Positions 23,509 through 34,570 of a stretch of 64,000 bases of DNA are shown one piece after another (position 1 is the stretch's first letter; each line of letters starts with the position of its first letter). The notes beneath the pieces are model-generated. The model saw only the letters and a program-made list of their open reading frames with translations, had not been told where the DNA came from and did no database searches. The position numbers and the translations under genes are program-made. This DNA comes from Sophora flavescens (taxonomy: Eukaryota; Streptophyta; Magnoliopsida; Fabales; Fabaceae): the NCBI GenBank assembly GCA_030762895.1, contig CM061070.1:78359291-78423290 (forward strand), read 5' to 3'.

Positions 23509-24356
23509 CAGTTGCCCCAATGTCATCTACATAAGTCCATCCCTGTTCATTGTTACTAACTTAAAATTTACATGTATAGTAATTTATAATTAATTAATAG
23601 TATAAAGTACTTTATAGTATATCAAAATTAAAATCATAAATATATAAATATAATACTTACACCAAATAAATAACTAAAAAAGTCGAATTATTTTGAGCAA
23701 CAACTAAAAAGTCGACTTATTTATTAACTTGTACTGTCAACTAATAATACTGATTCAACATGTTCACATGAACGAAGGCAATCCCCACTGTCCTAATTAG
23801 TTGTTGGTCCCCACTACCCATTGGGTACTGACTCTTGGCACTGCTTTTGTCAACGGTTATTGAATTTTAAAAAGCCCACGTGGTAAAGCTGGACTGTCCT
23901 TTAATATAGGTTACCAACCCAATGAGACAGGCGTTTGAAAGATCAATACGAAGAAAGAAAAAAAAAAAAACTAAGGAAATCAGATGGAGATAAAATCAAT
24001 AAATTATTGATTTTGAAAATAAATATTTAATTGATTGACCTTATGAATAGCTTGTATGATCGGTTAAATCAATGGTTAGTAATTTGGACTTTGATTTTTT
24101 TTTTTTAACAAATTGGACTTTGAATGTTATTTTAGCTATTTTATCTAAAATTTTACTAGTATAATAAAATCGACACATCTAATCCAATTTAAATTTATTT
24201 TTTTAACAATCCAATTTAAATTGATAAAATCATTTGAATTTTCGATTTTGATATTTGAATAAATTTAATCCAATCCAAATACTTGTCTATAAACCATTTA
24301 AATTAAACTACAAACGCCCCTACTTACTTGTCCCTACCTACTTACACTTACATATA
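23509..24356. other. AT-rich intergenic sequence
   Basis: No coding potential or clear repeat was seen in this stretch beyond homopolymer and AT-rich runs. Confidence 0.6.
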
Positions 24357-24682
24357 GGGTGTGTTTGGGTAAACAACTTAATTAAGAACTTATCACATAA
24401 GACCTTATCACATGAGAGCTTATGCCACAAGTGCTTAAAGAAAGAAAAAGAAAGAAAGGTGCATGAGAGGATACGAATACTGAAAAACACGGAGAGGGTG
24501 TTTAGTGCATAAGCTCTTATGATAATTCCATAAGCTTCTCCCAGTGACTTATGAAAATAAGTCAAAAACTCCTTATGGGATGGCATAAGTTATTTTTATA
24601 AGCTCTGCTAAACACACTGCATAAGAGCTTATGTCATCAGATAAGTCAAAAGGAGCTTAAATAAGCTCTTCCAAACGCACCC
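24357..24682. mobile_element. MITE, hAT-like, copy 1
   Basis: Termini GGGTGTGTTTGG and CCAAACGCACCC are inverted repeats, and the body is full of short AAGCTCTTA/TAAGAGCTT inverted motifs. The flanks share ATATA (24352-24356 and 24683-24687). A sister copy lies at 40000-40325, about 90 percent similar by eye. No transposase is encoded. Confidence 0.75.
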
Positions 24683-24706
24683 ATATACCACCAGCCTCCT
24701 CTTTAC

Positions 24707-24867
24707 ATTCAGACATTATCTTTACCATTTGATTTTAATATATTTTTAGTATAAAAATTATTTATATTTCAATCTAATTATAATATATATATATATTATA
24801 ATTAGATTGAAATATAAATAATTTTTATACTAAAAATATATTAAAATCAAATGGTAAAGATAATGTC

Positions 24868-24872
<5 letters not shown>
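24707..24872. repeat. 166-bp perfect palindrome
   Basis: The sequence from ATTCAGACATTATC to GATAATGTCTGAAT is self-complementary throughout, with two 83-bp arms meeting in a TATA run at 24789/24790. No spacer is visible. It is followed directly by an (AT)n tract. Confidence 0.9.

Positions 24873-24916
<44 letters not shown>
24873..24916. repeat. (AT)n microsatellite
   Basis: Uninterrupted AT dinucleotide run of about 22 units next to the palindrome. Confidence 0.9.
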
Positions 24917-24919
<3 letters not shown>

Positions 24920-24951
24920 AACACTAAATAAAAAATTATCATATATAATTA

Positions 24952-25135
24952 ATGGTTTAATTCATATGCAATGTCAGTGTAAACATTTTTACATTGACAA
25001 TCAATCAGAAATCATGAAATTCATGACTTTTAAAATGGTTAGGATAAAAGTCAAACTTTAATGGTGTGTCCATTTCTGATTGATTGATAATGAAACAAAA
25101 ACTTTACATTGTCAATACATATCAATTAAATCCTA
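24952..25135. mobile_element. MITE-like element with about 60-bp inverted repeats
   Basis: ATGGTTTAATTCATATGCAA at the left matches, with changes, the complement of the right end (AGGATTTAATTGATATGTAT). ACAATCAATCAGAAAT is shared in inverted order further inside. There is no ORF. The family was not identified. Confidence 0.6.
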
Positions 25136-25183
25136 TAATTAATTAGTTTATGTAAGATATTTATATTAAAAATACATCAAAGT

Positions 25184-25325
25184 GGGGGTGGTGTAGCTCA
25201 ACTGGTTTTTTTTTGGCTCAATTGGCTTGAACTAAGAGTTTAAGGTGTTGAAGGAGTTGAAGGTCTAGGATTCAAACCCTGACTAGGGATAAAAAAAACT
25301 ACAACCAATATTTGTCTATAAAAAT
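25184..25325 (+). mobile_element. tRNA-derived SINE with 12-bp target duplication
   Basis: Starts GGGGGTGGTGTAGCTCAACT. TAGCTCAACTGG fits the Pol III A box, and GATTCAAACCC near 25270 fits the B box. The 3' part has a short A run. The element is flanked by identical 12-bp copies ATACATCAAAGT (25172-25183 and 25326-25337), the hallmark of LINE-mediated insertion. Between the boxes there is a small internal repeat (GGCTCAAYTGG). Confidence 0.75.
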
Positions 25326-25699
25326 ATACATCAAAGTTAAATATTTATTTTTTATTTAGCAATACAGCACACAACCTATTCCAATTTTATGCTTTCTAAC
25401 CAAATTTTGAAGAAAAGGAAACACGTGTTTTTTAATGTTGAGGGAACAAGCGGGCATGCAAATACAACAAAATGCACTTTATTTTTTTTTTGTTATTATT
25501 AAGTAACAATTGTTCTTCTGAACCTTACAAATCAAGATAAGATTTTTTTCTTTTTAATACTTATAATATGATATGATATTCAAATAACACACTTATATCT
25601 GAATATAATATCCATTTCAACTTTGCATACATACACAGATTATTAACTATGATGTCTCACAAATATTATACTTGAGGCGTAAAAAAAAGATGATGTTTT

Positions 25700-26250
25700 T
25701 TTTTATACTAAAAAAATATCCATTCATTCAAATTGGTAAAATACATCGAAAGCAACACAAATCCAACATCACTAAAAAACGACAAGGATGAATCTGCGAA
25801 CAAATTCGCAGCACCTAGGTTAATAGCATAACACGGCAAAATCAAAATGCCTACAAAAGTGACAAAATCAAAGTCACGGAATACCCATGCCTCCAGGATG
25901 CGTAACGCGTTGACGCCTGATTCTTGATCAAATATGTGATGGATCGAAGCAGATCTGTCAATATGAACCAAACGAACACCGCACCAAGGCGGAAACCAAA
26001 CGACGCCGCACCAAGACGGACGAACAAAACACCACCGCACGTTGCATGACGAAAACACGAAAAAAACACGAACGAAAAACCAGATCTACGTGAAAAACCC
26101 ACTTACTTAGAGAAAAACGAGAGAAAAAATGATATAAATGAGTGATTTCAGGCCAAAAAATAATCCAAAAACACCCCTCCACTGCCCTTCTTTTCTTTTC
26201 TTTCTCGCTTCCCTGCGGTGCTCAAAACCTAGAGAGTGAGTAAAAAAAAA
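25700..26250 (-). other. unassigned segment, possibly a retroposon 3' end
   Basis: This block is richer in GC than its surroundings, with overlapping short ORFs on the minus strand (for example ending FFSDVGFVLLSMYFTNLNEW). It ends in an A-rich run on the minus strand near 25690. I do not recognise a domain. An old LINE or retrogene tail is possible. Confidence 0.2.
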
Positions 26251-26505
26251 AGAGATAATGTTAACATGTGGTTAAGCAATAATTTTTTTTTTAGGTTTTA
26301 TAAAAAGAAGGAATGTATTTATTACATTGAAAAACATTACACTTAATTAAAAAAGACATTTCTTTTATTAATTTTATAACCAACATCATAACAAAATAAA
26401 TAATTTTACTGAGTAATGTAGATAACATGACAGAATATAAATGCATAGAAACAACCAAAGTCTTCCTATTTAATTGCTTGGTCCCAAATAATGCCACCAA
26501 AGTCT

Positions 26506-28272
26506 TCAAATTTCATCCCCACTCCAATTTCTCTTTTGCTTTGGTCCAGTGGGTCCTTCCTCACCAAACAACTCATCTGGCAAACTATCTTCAAGCTCTT
26601 GCAAAAGAGGGAACACCTTCTCCAAATTGTTCCACTCCTCTGCTATGTCATATGTAATATCTGGACCCCATTGCCTAAAATAGTTCAACCATGATGGTTC
26701 TTTAATAGCTGACCCCAAATAATCCCCAGAAACAATTTCAAAACCAACCCCTAAATCAATCACCATATTACTCTTAGCAGCATCATTCCTTATTCCTATT
26801 CCTAACTCACTGGACCCTTGAAGAACAAGTCCAGCTTTTGGGTAGAAAGCATGACCACTCAAAGAAGAATAAGCCACAGGTTTGTTACCACCACTTTGGA
26901 ACTCAAGTTGAGAAGCATCAACCCATTGACCACTACTATGTTGTGAGAAATAAACCTTCCTTAGCCATCCATCAAAATTGCTTATCCTTAATGTCACATG
27001 CTCCCAGTCCCCAATATGTTCTCCTATCTTCCCAAGTGGAACATCAATCAGCCCAAGTTTTGCTGTTCCAGGCCCATTGAATGGATAGAAAACCCACATG
27101 GCAAGGTCAGTGAATGATCCACCAAACATGGGCTTTACATGAAGATAAGGTTTGGAACTCTTGAAATCTCCCTTTTTGACCCTCTCTTTGTTGGCTTTGT
27201 CAACAGGAAGGTCTAGCCAATAGGCACCATCATTGTCACCACCTTGAGGAAGGTTAGAGCCTGTTGGGTCTATTGGCACTGGATTGGACTCTTCCCCTTT
27301 CTTATAAAGCAATGCCCCATTGGTGAAATACCAATTAGTAGAGGCAGGTTGGTACTTTTCATCAGGGTGCAAGTACATGAAAGGAGAGTAAGCTTGGACT
27401 AATGCCTTAATTTGGGGTAGATTAGGCATTGAGGAGAAATTCATATTGGTGTTTTTCAAACATGCAATAGGGAGAGGACTAGTACTAGTAGTAGTGCCAC
27501 CATCTTGTGCAAAAAAAGTGCCAACAAGAACACCAGGAGCTTGAGTGCTTCTATTGCTTGGTCTTACATCAAAGACATTGAAACCTTTCTCATCAATGCT
27601 CTTACCTGGTCCCCAAATCCATGTGTATGTCTCACATTGGTCAGTGAAATCTGACCTGACACACATGATTTTGTCCAAGGAAGGTTTCTCTGGTGTGGTG
27701 GTGACAACTTGGCCCAAGGCCTTATAGCCTTCAGGTGGTGTTGGTAACCAAATGTAACCATCTTTATCTTGTTTGATCTTTTGAGACTTGCTGCTCCATA
27801 CAAGTGTGTAATCAACTGGTTTCTTTAGAGCCCCATTTTCAGCTGAAGAATCATCTTTTGCAACAAGAATGGATCCAAAAAGAGGCTTGTTGTTAGGTTG
27901 ACTGTAGCTTCCTAACATGAAGAACCCTTCAGGGATTGCTGTTGGCTCAAAGAAAGTAGCACCTGCATTATCTGGTCCACCTTGTAAGGTTGTCCAAACT
28001 TTGTTGAATGTTGAAATTTGAGACACCTTTAATCCACCCAGATCAATTATTCCACTAGCAAATCCACCACCTACATATAATGTTGTAATTCATACAAAAA
28101 CATTAAGAAACATATTAATAGAAGTAATTAATATAACAACACTATAGTCTATAATATCAAGAAGGAAGAGAAGAAAATGTGCACCTTGTGGCCAAGTTGG
28201 TATATTAGCAGGAAGATTAAAGATGGTGTCAATGGGAAGAGTTTCTTTCTTAGAAGATGTTTGGTTCCCCAT
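26506..28272 (-). CDS. Vps62/DUF946 family protein (two exons)
   Basis: The only apparently intact host gene. Exon 1 is 28272-28185 (MGNQTSSKKETLPIDTIFNL) and exon 2 is 28070-26506; the intron has GT at 28184-28183 and AG at 28072-28071. The join gives PQG-GGFASGIIDLGG in frame and a 550-aa protein. The body matches the plant Vps62/DUF946 family: an N-terminal beta-rich half, then YSPFMYLHPDEKY, FGGSFTDLAMWVFYPFNGPG, GEHIGDWEHVTLRISNF, YFSQHSSGQW and SGHAFYPKAG, all typical of the conserved C-terminal part. Length is usual for the family. No membrane span or cleaved signal is evident, and the N-terminal MGN could be N-myristoylated (inference). Yeast VPS62 is linked to vacuolar protein sorting; the plant members' biochemical role is not established. 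Confidence 0.9.
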
Positions 28273-28344
28273 TGTGGAGTATTTTCAAAGTGTAAAGAGA
28301 GAGACTTGAGTATTGTGTGTACGGAGAATGTGGCTAATTGGTTG

Positions 28345-28352
28345 TTATATAG
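28345..28352 (-). promoter_or_regulatory. TATA-like box of the Vps62 gene
   Basis: CTATATAA on the minus strand lies about 75 bp upstream of the ATG at 28272. A CCAAT motif sits close by (28337-28341). Position and sequence fit a plant core promoter; the start site is inferred. Confidence 0.5.
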
Positions 28353-28614
28353 AGAAGCAGCGAATATGCAAGAAGTATATTCTATTCTTCTTGTGATCAA
28401 TGTGATGATATAAGAATCATTAACAATATATGTTATACAAAACGTGCAAGAGATTATTTTCGATGTACACGACTTCTGAATTTGTTCCCATACGAAACAT
28501 CTTGTTGCGTTGCAAACATATCACCATCGAGGAAACTTGTTCACTTATTCTAAACAGAGGGGCAGCGGGGCTTGTACGACATTATCGTGATTCTTTCAAT
28601 TATCTGAAGATGGC

Positions 28615-28781
28615 GGGATAGATATCACCTGTCTCAAAATTCTCACTCAATTAATTTGTGTCATGTGAAAAATAAATCATATTATTTATTATAAATATAT
28701 TTTTTAAATGATATGACACAATCTAATTAGATGAAATGAAAAGTAGTACATTATTTTATTTTGAGACATGTGATCCATCCC
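28615..28781. mobile_element. short MITE-like inverted repeat element
   Basis: GGGATAGATATCACCTGTCT at the left pairs imperfectly with the complement of the right end (GGGATGGATCACATGTCTCA). The central part has GTGTCAT and ATGACAC in inverted order. It is non-coding. Confidence 0.5.
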
Positions 28782-28996
28782 ACATGAGGTAATGTGTTTA
28801 TAACACTTCAAATTATTTATTCATACTCTTAGTTGAATAATCATAATTTTAATTCTTTATTTTATAAAGTTATGATGAGTTAATGAGGAGTTGAAATAGA
28901 TATAATTGAGAGTGTCAATAATCTCACCCCATGATTTGCGTCCCACTTATAATTTGTCTCGACCTGATTTTAATTGCAATAAAAACATGTGTTTTA

Positions 28997-29271
28997 GTGT
29001 GTGTTTGGATTAGCGCTTGACAAACGTGATTTTGAGTGAAATTGATTTTGTAGAATTGATTTTAATATAATTGAGTTTGACGTGAAGTGATTTATGTTTG
29101 GAAGTTTTTATTTTGAAAGTAAGTTTGATGTAAAACTTAGCATGATTTGATGCCAAAAATCACGTTTGAGGGCAAAAGCTACAAATTCTAACTTCAAGTT
29201 AGAATTGATTCCAATAGCAAAATCAATTCTAGTCAAGAATACCCCAAATATGTCAAAATCCAAACATGCCC
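28997..29271. mobile_element. MITE-like element with TGTTTGGAT termini
   Basis: The left end GTGTGTTTGGAT pairs with the complement of the right end (GGGCATGTTTGGAT). The body is made of AATTGATTTTG-type repeats in both orientations. It is non-coding and hAT-like by its ends; TSD not resolved. Confidence 0.5.
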
Positions 29272-29442
29272 TAGATTAAACCGGATGTACTTTTAGGTTG
29301 GGTACACTCCAGGTTGTTCTAATCCAATTTCGTGTCTCATATATCTTCTGAAATTTATATTTCTTTCGTAATTAAATATAAATAATAAGACTTCTTTCAA
29401 ATTCTTTTTTTAATATAATAATATATTTATGTTGCTATTATT

Positions 29443-29446
<4 letters not shown>

Positions 29447-29477
<31 letters not shown>
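29447..29477. repeat. (TA)n microsatellite
   Basis: TA run directly left of the next MITE-like element. Confidence 0.85.
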
Positions 29478-29482
<5 letters not shown>

Positions 29483-29483
29483 A

Positions 29484-29712
29484 TCTAGTGAGAAGGTTTT
29501 TCTTATATGAGAGTGAGAAGGATAAATATGGGTCATACAACCATACATGGATGGTTAGGATTAAAAGTTATTTCATGATTTTAAAATGTCACATGACCAT
29601 TTAAAAAAGTTACATGACTTTGTGGTTTAATCTTGATCGTCAAAAACTCGATCTAATGACTATGATATAATCCTCTCATCACTCTCATATAAATAAGACC
29701 CTCTCACTTGAT
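29484..29712. mobile_element. MITE-like element between two (TA)n tracts
   Basis: TAGTGAGAAGG...CTTATATGAGAGTGA at the left is matched in inverted order by the right end (complement CAAGTGAGAGGGTCTTATTT). (TA)n lies on both sides, consistent with insertion into one TA tract. It is non-coding. Confidence 0.6.
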
Positions 29713-29718
29713 ATATGT

Positions 29719-29721
<3 letters not shown>

Positions 29722-29772
<51 letters not shown>
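29722..29772. repeat. (TA)n tract bounding the viral sequence
   Basis: About 25 TA units; virus-like coding sequence of the minus copy begins immediately to the right. A matching tract bounds the other end at 39573-39593. Confidence 0.9.
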
Positions 29773-29773
<1 letters not shown>

Positions 29774-29777
<4 letters not shown>

Positions 29778-32700
29778 ATTCTTTTGAAGATTTATTATTT
29801 TTTCTTTTATCAAAGGATCTTGCAATTGTTTTTCAATTTTAGTATAAAGAATTTCTTTTTGCAAAAATCCTATTTGATTCTCTTTTCTTTTAATAATGGA
29901 TAGAAAATTCTTTTCTTCCAAATTATCTTTGATATTATTTAGTTCTTTTGTTTTTATTGGGTTTATAAATTCAAAAAATATTTCTTGATTATCTTTCATT
30001 GTTTTTATTCCTTCTTCTGTGATTTGCAGAGGATAGAGTTGAGTTATAAAAGGTGTTCCTAAAATTATTTGTTCTGAAGTATCTTTAACAAGGAGGAAAG
30101 AACTTTTAAAGCAGACTCCCTTGTTACAAATACTTGCTTCATCTAACTTATAATTTACATGTAATTTTTGATTATTTGCAGTATATAATTTTTGAATGGT
30201 TTTTTGATAATACTGTGTAGGAATAAGACCTTCTTGAAAACAATTAAGGTTGGCTCCTGAATCAACTAAGGCAATAAAAGGCTGATGAAAAGATTTATTG
30301 ATTTTTAAATTTACTTTTACATGCCATTTTTGTTGCATTGTTTTTATTCTTAAAAAGAAATTTGCCTCTTCATTGTAAAGAGTATCAAATTCATTTTCTT
30401 CATCAAATTGTTGTGTGGACGAAGAATTGGAAATAGTTTTTCCCTTTCTCTTCCCCAAGGATTTTGAAAAATTTTGATGCAAAATTTTATATTTATTTTT
30501 TAAATCGGCAATTTCATTTTTTAAATTTTTTACTTCTTTATAAAGAAATGAAAGGCTTATTGGTTCTTGATTGAATGAAGAATCAGGATTTTTCTGAGGA
30601 TTTAAAATATCTTTTATATTATAGCTTGTGAATTCATTATTTGTAACTTCTTGGGTTTCTAATTCTTTATATTTTTCGAGCATTGCAAGTTTAACTTGTG
30701 GGTCCTCAATCTGACCAACTAGGTCAAGAAGGACTCTTGCTTCTTTTGAAATAACATTGATTGTAAATTTACAATCGCAATTATCTCCTAAACAACCACA
30801 ACTTAAACATCCAACATCAGAATCAGAAGATGTTTCTTGATTCTGATAAATTATCTATTGCTCATCTTCTGAAGATGAGTCAATAGAGGATTCTGTTTCA
30901 TATAATAATATTTTAGCTATTTGTTCTTTTATTTCATCTTCCATTTTAAGTTCTTTTATTTTTTGTTTAACTCTACAATCTCTTGCCATGTGCCCAGCAC
31001 AACCACATTTATAGCAAATTATATTTTTCTTAAATCTTTTATTATTATATGGTTTATTATAAGATTTATTTTGAGGTTTTTTATAAGTTTTAACGGATTT
31101 TTCAACTGGTGTTCTTTTATTATATCTTTTAAAACTTCTAAATTTTTGAGGCTTTGTCCTTCTTTGTTTTGAAGGAGGAGTTAATTTTTCATAACCAAAT
31201 TGTTCACAAAAATTTCCTAATTCTTTGTTATTAGTTTTACTTTCAAATTTAGCTTGCCTGTGCATTTTAATATCAGTACAAAACTGTAAACCTGTTTTGT
31301 TTATTATTGATATTATTCTTCCATAAGTCAATTCTTCTAAAGGAGTACCAGGGTACTCAAGTTTAATTTGGGATCTTACTTTTTGAGCGAAGTTTTTGGG
31401 AAGACCAGAAATAAATCTGTCTTTCCAATAAGCTTCTCTACAATCTGTTCTCGTATAAATTTTTGTTAAAAATTGTCTTTATACCATCTAAACTCTCCAA
31501 GTGTTGGACAGTATAGATTATTAAGAATCTCAAGGGATATATCAGCAAAAACATTAGCATCGCCAATAAATGCTTGAGATATTGCAAATATTAAAGCTTC
31601 AACCTGTTGATCTACTGAGTATTCAATAGGTTGACCTTGTTCATCATTTCTTATTTCAGTTTTTGTGAAGGAGAGGACAGTTTGTCTGTCTACTTCTCTC
31701 AAATTATTATCCCGCCATCCTTTAAGGCTTCCGGTGAAACCTTGGATTAATAATTTAACTGTGCTTAAAGCATTATTTCTTTTAGCCCTATAGGCAGTAG
31801 CTGCCATCGACATTTCTTCAAGTTTTCTCATTATTTGGTGTTCAGAGAAACCATCTACATTCCATTCAACAATACCTTCTCCAGTGTATTGTGATGCATT
31901 ATCTAACATATTATCTTCAAATTGTATATCAGGCAGAGTGGGCCTGTGATAATAATTTCTTGAAGTGGGGAATGTCCTTGAAGTATTTCTTATTTTATTA
32001 ACCGTGTCAATTTCGGTATCATCAAACTGTTTTTCAAGTTTAACAATGTCTTCATTTTTTATCATATTCAATTTTGATGATGATAACTTTAACGAAGATA
32101 ATCTTTTATTAAGTTCATCCAGGAGTTCACTACTGGATTCTTTTCCTATTTTAATATCTTTTATTTCATAGTCAGATAATTTGTAAGGATTTATTAATGA
32201 TTTTTCTAATTTTTTAGAAGAAGTTTCATTTTTAGGAAGTAAATCAACTTCTTCAGAAGCGGATGCAACTTGATATAAAAGTTGGTTTGTATAGTTTAAC
32301 TGTTGTTGAATATTTTTTATATCATTTCGATTTGGTTGTTGAACAGTTAAAGTTTTACTATCTTCTTTCATAACTTTGAGAGGAGATGCCGTTATTTCAA
32401 TATTTTCAATATTTGGAAAATTTATTTCTTCCAAAGGAGGAATTACATAAATAACCTCTTTTCCTTTTGTTGTTCTCCATATTTTCTTTGCAGAATTCAG
32501 AGTTTGAATTTCCAAATTTTTAAAACAGTGATTTTCAAACCAAGTGAAGTAGGGAATAGTATCATCCTCTACCTCCTCTAAATAAGCAAAATAGGATTCC
32601 CTATATTGCCTTATTTCAGATTGAGAAAATGTTGAGAAAAACCATTTTCTTTTTAATTCAAATTCAGGTTTTAAAAATTCTTTCTGTAGTTTCTGTCGAT

Positions 32701-33830
32701 CAATGTAAAATTTTGTTATTACAAAACATTGATTTGGGGTTTCAAAACTTTGATTAATTTCAGATAGAGTCGTAGACTCTCTCTGAGCTACAGGTTGAAC
32801 AGTTTGTGGTGTTTCAACCCTGTATTCTGGTTGGGGAGTAACAGGATGATCTCTTACTCCTACCAATTTTAATGAATGAAATGAATCAACAGATTTTCTA
32901 GAATTATTTGTTTGTTTTGATCCTTCAGGGGTCCTGAATGATCTAGTAGAATTACTTCTACTAAATGGAGCAAAACTAATGGAAACATTACCAGATGCAT
33001 ACTCAACTGGTATTGTCATTTGAGAGGGTTCTGACTGCTCAGGAGGCATAATCTCTTGTAAATTCCATTCCAAATTCCTAGAGACTTCATTGTGGTTAAG
33101 TCTCCTAGGTGTTACAGCATTAGATTTTTCAAAATTTACTTGTAAAAGTAAAGTGTCTTCTTTTGAAGAAATATTTAAAGCTTTTGGAGAAATATTTGTT
33201 TTCATGGCTTTGTAATATATTTTGTATATTACTGCCATTGGATAGGAGTTGGGATTCCAAATTCCTTCTTTTATTTTAATATCCAATTTAATATTATGCT
33301 TATTTTTTCCAAGACTTTCAAGAGACATAGTATAATTTGGAAAATTATTGAAGAAAGTTGGACCATCATGAAGATTGGTCTCAATTATTGAAAGTATTTG
33401 ATCCTCAAACCTTGCAGGTCGAGTATCTCTTAAGCATACACACAGGTGTGTCTATGCCTAATCTATGCAATGGTTTAATTGCAACTTGTATTAAACCAAT
33501 ATGCAAAAATCTGTATTTTTGTTTATGTTCCTTAAGCATAGATAAATTCAAGAGATTTAAACTCTCTTGAGTCTTATCTACCTTAATTGTATATTCTGCA
33601 GTTTTAATTATGAAATCAGATTTAAATTTATCCATTAACTTTGTTTTATAAATTTCATATACATTAATTGAAGGTATACTCCAATTATGTAACTTCTGTT
33701 CAATATCCGGTAAAATTATTTGTTGTTCATTAATTAAAGATGAATTAGTATTTTCACTAGTACTTGGTTTATCTAAATCATCAATTTTTTCCTTACCTTT
33801 TCTTGAAACCATTTTCAGAAGGCTAGACAT
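29774..33830 (-). pseudogene. caulimovirid ORF1 (movement protein, coat, protease), broken
   Basis: The ATG at 33830 starts MSSLLKMVSRKGKEK. A 30K-type movement domain follows (GLIQVAIKPLHRLGIDTP; then FFNNFPNYTMSLESLG), for plasmodesmal spread. The coat region covers about 32900-30855, ending in a basic stretch and the CCHC knuckle CYKCGCAGHMARDC (near 31015). A Cys-rich motif (CLSCGCLGDNCDC) and the protease motif ALVDSGAN (near 30265) come next, then LGTPFITQL. Breaks visible: a 2-nt loss in the movement domain near 33440, a 1-nt loss near 31468 and an in-frame stop at 30855. The sequence stops at the (TA)n tract before RT. Length and order fit the N-terminal two-thirds of a caulimovirid polyprotein. 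Confidence 0.8.
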
Positions 33831-34021
33831 GATAACCTACCCCTAATGATCTAGTACCTATAATGGAGACTGAGTTATCTTACCAAGACACCGGGACCAC
33901 CAGGCTTACCAACGGATTTACTACCCTGTACGTCGGGTTTTACGACCGGGAACACCCTTCAGGCTGACCAACGCTGCAAGAAAGGACAACTCAAAACCGA
34001 TATAGGTACCAGAGCACTAAT

Positions 34022-34033
34022 GCTCTGATACCA
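34022..34033 (-). other. tRNA-iMet primer-binding site of the minus copy
   Basis: TGGTATCAGAGC on the minus strand, complementary to the 3' end of plant initiator tRNA-Met, lies about 190 nt before the ORF1 ATG. Caulimovirids prime minus-strand DNA here. Confidence 0.85.
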
Positions 34034-34319
34034 GAGTGCCACTGTGGATCATCTCAAGAATTAGTAATAGAAAGAATAGTTGAATTAAATAAGTTTAGAG
34101 TAAAAATGAAAGTATCAATATCAAGATATTTGATTTCATTTCAAAATATTTAAGGGAATTACATCAGAGTAACTTGAAATTATTTGAAGTAACTTACAAA
34201 CACCGATCTTCAATGAAACTTGCTTTTACAAAGCTTCAACGCTACAAGATTACAAAGAAAACTTAATTAGTAACTTAGAACGAGGATCAAAGTCTTCCCT
34301 TTTAAGTCTTGAAGCCTTC

Positions 34320-34327
34320 TATTTATA
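34320..34327 (-). promoter_or_regulatory. TATA box of the caulimovirid promoter (minus copy)
   Basis: TATAAATA in the context CTCTTATAAATAGAAGG, about 490 nt before the ORF1 ATG and upstream of the PBS. This is the usual place for the pregenomic RNA promoter. The same box is kept in the plus copy. Confidence 0.75.
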
Positions 34328-34570
34328 AGAGGAGAAGTCTTCGAAGAGAAGCGGACTTGAAACATTTGGAATCCGAAAAGCAGGTACTATTCACTTTTTG
34401 ACTTTGGCCCTTGCTTTTCACTGTTGCTACTTTAATTCTTGTCTGCCAATAAATACCGTCGGCACAAACTGACAAACGACTTTTTATTTGAGTGGATATT
34501 TGAGTGGGCATTATCAGCCATCTATTTGCCTCCAAAGAGAGATGCGACAAAATTCAATTATGCTTGTGAA

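Noticed and set aside
25851..26182. Overlapping minus-strand ORFs as a host gene
   Set aside because: Three frames overlap without a recognisable domain or splice structure; kept only as an unassigned segment.
28430..28621. 63-aa plus-strand ORF upstream of the Vps62 gene
   Set aside because: No domain, partly overlaps a MITE end, and nothing supports expression.
29715..29903. ORFs encoding IYIYIY repeats in (TA)n tracts
   Set aside because: They are translations of dinucleotide repeats; only the part of the minus-strand ORF beyond 29774 has viral motifs.
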